Positions 56,832-64,000 of a stretch of 64,000 bases of DNA are shown in pieces. The stretch spans positions 25,641,346 to 25,705,345 of the forward strand of contig CM024766.1 in the NCBI GenBank assembly GCA_014218235.1. The letters are read 5' to 3'. Under the pieces are notes generated by a model. The model was not told the DNA's origin. It made no database searches and was given only the letters and a program-made list of their open reading frames with translations. This stretch comes from Colocasia esculenta (lineage: Eukaryota; Streptophyta; Magnoliopsida; Alismatales; Araceae). Position numbers and translations under genes: made by a program. Within the stretch, counting starts at the first letter, position 1, and every line of letters begins with the position of its first letter.

Positions 56832-57251
56832 GAAACCACGTATGAAGTTCGAAACAAGATCTGCATCTCAATTTCTTAATTAGTAACACAAGCATGAACA
56901 GAGAACAGGAGGAGCTCTTCTGAGAATAGATTACTAGCTAGTAAACGAGTAGACATTGCATACAAGAATTACCCACAATAGATAACCCCTATGTAGACTG
57001 AATGCTGCCATCGTCCCATGGACTCAAATCGTTTCCCACTTTCCTACCAAACAAACACTGATTTGTGCAAATGTTAACCAAAGGAAAAAGGAGGGGGAAA
57101 AGAAGAAGAAGAAAAGAGACATGGAGACTGTGAGAAGAAATGCACGAGACAGTGAACAACTTTCTTCTTGACGATGCATGTGCAATTTGGTGAAGTAATG
57201 GGAAAAAGCAGAGAGAAGAATGTGGGAAGAAAGTGTAGATGATTCATTTAG
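56832..57251 (-). other. Downstream region of the UNC93-like gene
   Basis: Likely 3' untranslated and flanking DNA of the minus-strand gene. No other feature recognised. Confidence 0.5.
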
Positions 57252-59629
57252 TCAGTACACGGGGATGGAAGGGGCAGATGGCTTGGGAACCTTGAGATCG
57301 ATCTCCGGGTCCCCGTCAGGCTGCCTGTCTTGTTCATCCTTCACTGCCAGAGCAATCAGCAGCGCGAGCAGCGGGTAGCTCACGGTGGTGAGAGCCCAGT
57401 TCACGATCAGCTGGTGCAGCAGCGGCGTCTTGTGCTTGTCGACCTGCCACGCCACGGCCGCACCCGCGCTCTGCACTCCCTTGTAGAATCCGCTGTACCT
57501 GCAGTATGCATGCAAAAGGCAGCATGTCAGCTAACACGAACAGCAAGCGCTTGCATTAATTACTCTTCCGGATCAGATGAAGTCAACCTAGTGTTTATCG
57601 ATCTGCCTCTTCTGGTGGGCGCAGTTCGCGTAGGATTTTATGGTGATGAACTTTCGAGGGGAAAGAAAGCATGAACAAGCCCGCCCAACCGTTCCAAAGC
57701 AGTTCCCCGTTATCGATACGCCAAAAAGGTATGAAGGTTGCCCACAAAGGAAATTACAAAAAGAGGCGTCGTTGCTTTGACAGAATATATAGGAGTAGGA
57801 CGACGTCATATATGCTCCCTTGAAATGGACTCATTTGGATGGGACAGCAAAGTTCGCCCACAAGAGAATCTAGCTAATCGGATCTTTACCTCACAGTACT
57901 TAAGTATCCTCGTCATATTATTAAAATGAATAAATTAGTCTCACTCTGACCATCTATGTTTAAGGCACCGCTAGCAAAAACTAGATTTTCTAAGATTAGT
58001 GAGGAACAAATTCAAAAGAAATCTGAATAAGGATGTGAAAAGACAAATTAATGAGGCGCAAGTCTCGCCATCTAATTTTCGAGGTACATGAATGAAGTTT
58101 CGGATTATATTCGTCTAGAGGTGTCACATGGAGAGAGTATGAACATGAGCTTATCCAAAATGGCCTCCTATTTAACTTTTCTGGAGATAAAAGAGGAATG
58201 ATCAGATGGAATTGTAGCACTAAAATTTTCTATGCAGTGATGTCAGGCAGATCCTAAGCAGTGATTTTTCATTATCATTATTTTTTGTTTAGAAAACTAG
58301 CCTAGTATAATGAAAGATGGATTAGCCAGTAAAAATCTATTCTTTGGTGTACTTAAATAAGTGATCCTTTTGGTAACTAGCTAGTCGGCTGTATATAGCA
58401 CGGAACTTAGCACTTTGGCTGGGTAAGTTTAACAGAGTAGATAGAATAGAAGGACCTGCTGAGGGTGAGGGAGTCGTCGGCGAGGGCCCCGATGACCCAG
58501 TAGACGAGGCTTGGAACATGGCGTCCAGCAGGCCGTAGCTGAAGTACAGCACGAAGGGCCCCGCGTAGGCCGATTCCTTGAAGTCCAGCTTCGGCTCCCA
58601 CTTGCCGTCCGTGTACCTTAGCTGGTTCGCCAGCCCGCCGCCCCACGCCGCCGTCCCAAGGGCCGCCACCAGCGCGATCCCCACGAAACCCCTCCTCCTC
58701 CGGCTCCGGCAGCTGTAGTCCAGCACCCACCCGATGCCCGCCGAGCCCAGCATCTGCGCCCCCCAGTAGAAGATGTTGTTGAGGCCGGAGCTGCGGAGGT
58801 TGAAAAGCAGGCCGTTGACGTTGTTGAACTGGTAGGTGTAGAAGAAGTTGCTGGCCCACGCCGCCGGCAGCATCAGCAGCATCCGCCAGTTCCCGAACAG
58901 TCTCGCGATCTGGGTGACCTCCGTGGAGACGTCCGAGTACTTCACGGTGGAGGCGCGGCTGCCGTCGGCGCGCACGACCTTGTTGGCGGGGAGGATGGCG
59001 AGGGCGATCAAGGCCCCCGCCGACATGAAGCACATGAAGGCGATGTAGGTGCCGTCATTGACGGAGTCGGCGGTGGTGCGGTGGTAGTTGAGCACGAAGG
59101 GGATGAGGCCGCCGATGACCCCGCCCATGTTGAAGATGCTCCAGAAGACGGCGATGTAGGTGCCCTTGCGCCCCGGCGGCGGGTAGGCGGTCATGATGGC
59201 ACCCTCCCCGGCCCAGAGCAGGCCGGCGCCGACGCCGAGGACGGCACCGGCGGCAATCGCAAAGGTCTGCTCTTGGTGGTGGTTGTAGTAGAGGAAAGAC
59301 CCCGCGTAGAGGACGTAGGTGCAGCAGCCGGCGAAGAGGGTGAGCCTGGGGCCGAGCAAGTTGTAGATGCCGCCGCCGACGATCCCGAAGACGGCGAACG
59401 TGGTGTAGAGCGCGGTGTTGGCGTTGTTGGCGACGTCGTGGTGGACCTGGCCGCCGCCGCCCATCCCGGAGAGGGCGTTGAACATGCCCGGGCAGCAGAA
59501 GCATACAAGCCCAATCAGGACCACCTGCACCAGCGGCGAGTTGTACCGGTAGGAGGAGCCCATGCCCAGCGGGGTCTCGGCCTCCTCCGCCGTCGCGGCT
59601 CCGTCCCCAGTCTGAGATACCAAACCCAT
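57252..59629 (-). CDS. UNC93-like (major facilitator fold) membrane protein, two exons, one-base frameshift in exon 1
   Basis: Exon 1 is 59629-58456 and exon 2 is 57498-57252 (stop TGA). The intron has GT (58455) and AG (57499) ends and joins an AG to a G, giving LSRYSGFYKGVQSAGAA. The protein of about 473 residues has a short acidic N-terminus and about 10-12 hydrophobic segments, with GVGAGLLWAGEGAIMTAYP early. This is the plant UNC93-like family (DUF895), membrane proteins of the major facilitator fold. Some members are linked to potassium handling, but the substrate here is unknown. At 58513-58508 (codon about 373) one base is missing: before it the frame reads LLDAMFQ, and the family continuation (YWVIGALADDS) lies one frame over. 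Exon lengths sum to 1421, one short of a multiple of three. The rest is well conserved, so assembly error and true loss are both possible. Exon 1 is very GC-rich. Confidence 0.9.
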
Positions 59630-59767
59630 CTGGGTCCGAGACGAACCCTCGGGGGCAGAGTCGGGGTCAATTGACTAGTGACACGCGAGCAGGGGGATGG
59701 GATCGATGCGGGGTTCGTCGTACTCCGTAGCCGTAGTCGTCTTCTACGCCGTGGATTCGCAGTTGGG

Positions 59768-59773
59768 TTTATA
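59768..59773 (-). promoter_or_regulatory. Possible TATA box of the UNC93-like gene
   Basis: The minus strand reads CCTATAAACCC about 140 bases before the ATG, a normal distance for a plant promoter with a short leader. Confidence 0.45.
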
Positions 59774-60096
59774 GGAGGAGGGGCGGCATCCCGTGATTAA
59801 GGAACAATATAAGAATCGAGACGGCGAGCTGCCGTCTTTGATGCCATTGGTTGGAGGAGGATCTGACATGGAAAATTTTCTGGTATTGGTGGGGAGAGAT
59901 GCGGGAGGGAGAACCTGGGGAAGGCGCAGACGGCGGGATCTTGCGAAATAAAAAGCGAAGATTTTGCATTACATAACTACTACACTAATTATCTGCTTAT
60001 AGTTACTGTACATCTTTAAGTTAACGCATAATCGATAATATGGGTAAGTGTTATTATCTTCTTTTAACAAATTGTTATATATAAGATACTAGCTCT
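59774..60096 (-). other. Upstream region of the UNC93-like gene
   Basis: About 320 bases between the TATA-like site and the CACTA element. No gene seen. The promoter may be shortened by the transposon at 60097. Confidence 0.5.
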
Positions 60097-60249
60097 CACT
60101 ATAACAAAAGTGGGCAATACTTACGAAAAGTTGGTTTCGGTTTCGTTTTTTAAGAATATTAGTTACTATTTTTACGGTTGTTAAAAAATCTATTAATATT
60201 ATATCTCCAACACTGTAACTATATCGTAGAAATAAATTTTGACTACTGT

Positions 60250-61080
60250 GTAAAAACTTAGAGAACCGTAAGAATAGAACCAAAAACTTGGTTCGCGAGC
60301 TTCTCTCACACAAATCTCGCCTCTTCTTAGTCTTTCTCTCTCTCAAAACTCAAAAAACCCTCCTCCCCCGATCGGCTACAGTCCATCTCTCTCTTTCTCT
60401 CTCAAAACAAAACCCACCCCCTCCCTCACACTCTGCCATCCCCCATCTCTCCCACTATTCATCTACCCAACGGGCGAGATTGAGGACCATCCCCGCCTGC
60501 GAGATCAAGGTGCTTCTTTTCCACGAGATCGAGGTACCAAAAACCCATTCCATCCCTGACAACCACCCAGGCTTCTAGCTAGAAGCAACCTTGCATTTCG
60601 GCGCCCCTCCTATGACTCCGACCTTTGACGAATGCTACTCCACCACCGGCGATTTCAGTGTTTGCAAGAAGACCCTCTTACAGTAGGTGCCTCTCCCTCC
60701 GTCCTACCTTCTCCCTCTCTCTCTCTCTCTCTTTGTGTCTCTCTCTTTCTCGCTCTCTATCTTTCAACCGATGTCCTTTTGTTGGACCACCAATCCACCT
60801 CTGCCATATGTGCTGTAGCCGTCCATTCCCTCCATTGTCCTTCCCATCCCGTTATGTGTTGGCCTCGCCAGTTAGACCCCCCCCCCGCCTCTATTGAGAG
60901 TTGGCCTCCCCTCCCTCCTCCGAATCTACTCCCCAGCTAGCCTCTATTGGCCTCTCAACCCTCTCCATCCCCTCCTTCGAATCAAGTCCCCAGCCAACCT
61001 CTGTTGGCCTCCCAACCCTCCCCATCCCCTTCTTCGTCTGTGTAAAATTTACTTGACTATGTTTTCTCTATGTTTGTAGG
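60250..61080 (+). other. Pyrimidine-rich 5' leader of the CACTA element
   Basis: It contains (CT)n at about 60714-60732. It also has a direct duplication of about 60 bp (GTTGGCCTCCC..., near 60900 and 61000). Open frames here are composition artefacts. A splice acceptor-like TTTGTAG is at 61073-61079. Confidence 0.6.
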
Positions 61081-61282
61081 CATCTCGCAGTGAAACTATT
61101 GTTTGAAGAAGCCACAAAGGTGCTGCAGAACAAACTGCAACTATGTATGGCTCATATGAATGATCATTATACATGTAGAAATTATTTTTTGGGTACTTGA
61201 AATATATTTTTGAAATTAATTTTTCTCAATGAGTATATGATGAGATTTATTTATTTGTTAGAGTAAACTAGTCATTAAGAAA

Positions 61283-63424
61283 ATGGATTGGAGTTGGATG
61301 GACAAGTCAAAGCACTCAAAGTAATATCTAGATGGAGTGGACTTGTTCATCAATTTTGCATGTGGATATTTTGATCTATCATCAAATATCAAGTGCTCTT
61401 GTGTGAATTGTGCATGTATGTGTAAATGGGACAAGAACATAGTTAGCGAACACTTATACTTCAATGGAGTCATCAAACACAAAAGGTTTTAGGACTTTCA
61501 TGGGCCTAATTCATCTTGCAGTAGGCCGACATCCCTAAATTCTGCATGTGAAGATCTCTCAAAGGATGGTCGTATGCGTTCAATGTTGCGAGATGTATTT
61601 GGCTTGGAAAATATAATATATATGGAAAACATTTCTGCCAATTAGAATAAAGAGGACTATGGTACATTCCAAAATTTGTAGGAAGATGTTGAACAACCAT
61701 TATATCCAAGTTGCATGACTTTCAACAAACTATCATTTATAATTCAATTGTTCAACATAAAATGTATAGGTAAAATGAGTAACAAATCCTTCAACATATT
61801 ATTGAAGTTGTTGAAAGAGGATCTTTCAGAAGGTGAGGTATTGCCAAGTACATTTTATGAATTGAAAAAAATCATTAGTAAGTTGGGATACGGCTATGAT
61901 AATATTTATTGATGTATGCCTAAATAATTACATTTTATATTGGAAAGACTATAAGTCTTATGAGTAATGTCCCAAATGTAGAGAATCTAGATGGACTACA
62001 AAGGAAAAGAGTGGGTATAAAAAGAAAAGATAACAAAGAAGGTTCTTCAGCACTTTCCCTTAATTTCAAGGTTGAAAAGATTATATGTGTAACAAATTTT
62101 CAGCAAACATGAGATGACATAACGATGAGCGTCAAGAAGATGGTATATTGAGACATCCACTTGATTCCCCTTGTTGGAAAGCTTTAAATGACATAGATAA
62201 GTTTGGTTTAGAATCTCGCAATGTACGTTTAGGTTTGGCAAGTGATGGTTTCAATCTTTTTGGGACAATGAGTACGAGTCATAGTTCATGGCTTGTAGTA
62301 TTGACACCATACAACCTACCTCCATGGCAGTATATGAAGCCACAAAATATTTTTGTATCTTTAATCATTCCTGGCCCTAATGGACTTAGAAATGATATTG
62401 ATGTCTATCTTCAACCACTTGTAGAAGAATTACAAATACTATGGCATGGAGTTGAAACATATGATGCTTCTAAAGGTGAAACCGTTTGTATGTGTGTTGT
62501 ATTACTGTGAACCATTAATGATTTTTCTGCATATGCTTATCTATCTGGTGGAAGCACTAAGGGCCAACTAGCTTGTCCTACATGTAATGTAGAGACAAGT
62601 TCACAATGGTTGAAAGTAAGTGAGAAGTTTTGTTACACAAATCATCGTCGATGGCTAAAATAAGATCACAAATTTCATTCTTTAAAACGATGGTTTGATG
62701 GAAAAGAAGAAATGAGAAGTAGACTAACTTCGTTGTTTGGGATTGATATATTGGAGTAGTTACATAGACTGACCTTTACTTTTGGTAAGGTTCCTAAATC
62801 TAAAACAAAGGTAAAGAGAAAACATAAGAAGAAAGACACATCTATGAGTAATGCTGAGGGTCCTGCCAACTATTTATCATGAAAGAAAAAAAAAATATTT
62901 TTTTTGAATTTTCATATTGGAAGTTGTTACTTCTCCGACATAATCTTGATGTGATGCATATCGAAAAAAATATATGTGATAGTATTGTTGGTACTCTTTT
63001 GGACATTGATGGAAAAACTAAGGATGGCTTGGAAGTTCGTTATGATCTACAACATTTGGGTATAAGGACTGCACTTCAGCCACAAACTTTGGACTCTAAT
63101 AGATTGTTGTTGTTGCATGCCATGTTTACAGCGAGCAACATTGAGAGACAAACCATTTGTAAAGTCTTCAAAAATGTGAAAGTTCTAGATGGTTATGCAT
63201 CTAACATATCAAGGCATGTCAACCCCAATGATTGCAAGAAGATTTGGGGTTTGAAGAGTCACGATTGTCATGTGCTCATCCAACAATTACTTCCTGTGGC
63301 AATGAGGGGAGTGGCACAAAAGGAATTGAGGTATGTAATTACTGATCTTTGTAATTTTTTTCACAAGTTTGTTCAAAGACATCATCTTCAAATGATTTCT
63401 ATACTCTACGGCAATAAGTTGTAA
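61283..63424 (+). pseudogene. CACTA transposase, TNP2 family (decayed)
   Basis: The ATG at 61283 gives MDWSWMDKSKHSK, a stop, then YLDGVDLFINFA and a Cys-rich block (CSCVNCACMC), the usual N-terminal transposase-associated domain. The core starts at about 62122 with DERQEDGILRHPLDSPCWKA, followed by GLASDGFNLFGTMSTSHSSW and PPWQYMKPQNIFVSLIIPGP. It continues with GGSTKGQLACPTCN and, from 62879, LRHNLDVMHIEKNICDSIVG. Several stops and a frame change (near 62510, 62660, 62757 and 62880) break it. The protein would cut and move CACTA elements. Confidence 0.87.
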
Positions 63425-63444
63425 ACATTTTGTGTCGCTTAGAT

Positions 63445-63950
63445 ATGATTTTCCTACCAAGTTTCTTTGATATCATGGTACATCTTCTCATCCACTTACC
63501 TAATAAAGCAAGACTTGTTGGCCCTGTACATTATAGGTGGATATACCCCATTGAAAGGTATGTGTCTAGCCTAAATTTATAAAATATTTATTGCTATTAA
63601 TAATCTGATTTTTTTCTAATATTAATTTGTTAGGTTTTTAGTGAGACTTAAATCCTATGTTCGAAATAGGACATGCCTAGAAGGTTCAATGGCCAAAGGC
63701 TATATCGCAGAGGAGACACTTACATTTTCTACTAGGTATTTAGATGATGATGTTCAGACATGGCTTAATCAACCCTTAAGAAATGAAGATGATGGTAACA
63801 TTCCAATTAAAAAGGGATGAGAGATTTTTTCTGAAGGAGACCGACCGTTAGGCGCCGGCACCAATTGTTATCATAGCGATGAAGAGTTGAACCAAGCTCA
63901 TCGATATCTATTGTTCAATTGTGAGGAAATATCTCCTTATATCGAGTAAG
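63445..63950 (+). pseudogene. CACTA transposase C-terminal part (DUF4218 region), two exon pieces
   Basis: Piece 1 (63445-63557) reads FDIMVHLLIHLPNKARLVG and VHYRWIYPIER. Its end has GT and the next piece starts after TTAG at 63633, so the reading joins as IERFLVRLKSYVRNRTCLEG. This is the DUF4218 domain that follows the TNP2 core. A TGA at about 63818 (probably from CGA) breaks it, then ELNQAHRYLLFNCEEISPY is readable to 63945, where a GTAAGT-like donor follows. Confidence 0.82.
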
Positions 63951-64000
63951 TAAGATGGTAACATGTATATTATATGTTTTCTAATTGTACATCTTTATAT

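Larger units (their letters stand above)
60097..64000 (+). mobile_element. CACTA (En/Spm) DNA transposon, 5' end and transposase (right end outside window)
   Basis: It starts CACTATAACAAAAGTGGGC, the typical CACTA terminal sequence. A pyrimidine-rich leader with CT repeats follows, and then a TNP2-type transposase from 61283. The 3' end is outside, so the 3-bp duplication cannot be tested. Transposase exons hold several stops, so this copy is probably not autonomous. Confidence 0.85.

Noticed and set aside
59081..59674. 197-codon plus-strand frame opposite the UNC93-like exon
   Set aside because: It is the antisense shadow of a GC-rich exon, and the sense strand has clear family homology.

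Overview
The window is plant nuclear DNA. It holds one host gene near the right end, and the rest is transposable elements, many inserted inside each other. The single host gene has a very GC-rich first exon, which hints at a monocot. I cannot name the species. A run of 100 N at 23627-23726 marks an assembly gap.

Left block (1-24262), elements on the minus strand. Two SIRE/Maximus-type Ty1-copia retrotransposons lie in the same orientation (1-10106 and 10107-20868). Each carries gag, protease, integrase, RT and RNase H, and then a long extra 'envelope-like' reading frame after pol. Their LTRs are about 2.18 kb and contain minisatellites built on AATCGTT words. Copy 1 appears to sit inside the envelope-like frame of copy 2. 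Copy 2 sits inside the RT of a Ty3-gypsy element (20869-24262) whose LTR contains the N gap.

Middle block (24263-39268). This is old intergenic DNA with a decayed Myb/SANT-like gene (minus strand) and a decayed hAT transposase (plus strand), split by a large coding-free LTR element (25676-34284). That element has 3.1-kb LTRs, an iMet primer site and the target duplication TGTTC. I read it as a LARD-type non-autonomous element. Its 2.3-kb interior holds a near-perfect 26-nt copy of the 5' end of initiator tRNA-Met.

Right-centre block (39269-51919). A poly(A) retroposon, flanked by the 9-bp duplication GACAATGTC, was split by a Tekay-like gypsy chromovirus (40406-51713, duplication GAGTT). The left LTR of the chromovirus was in turn hit by another element that is now a solo LTR (41304-42657, duplication ATGGG). 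Many glutamine codons of the chromovirus are now TAG, and two integrase aspartates read as glutamate.

Right block (52294-64000). First comes a Tat-like non-autonomous LTR element (52294-56826, duplication GTAAT). Its interior has no gag or pol but carries two tandem arrays: about 12 units of 104 bp, and 18 short units with a 293-bp higher-order period. Next is the host gene, an UNC93-like membrane protein on the minus strand with two exons. It looks complete except for one missing base in exon 1. Upstream of it a CACTA (En/Spm) transposon starts at 60097 and runs off the window, with a decayed TNP2 transposase.

The most unusual items are the two-array LTR element, the tRNA fragment inside the LARD-like element, the likely family link between that element and the chromovirus, and the nested target-site duplications that give an insertion order.
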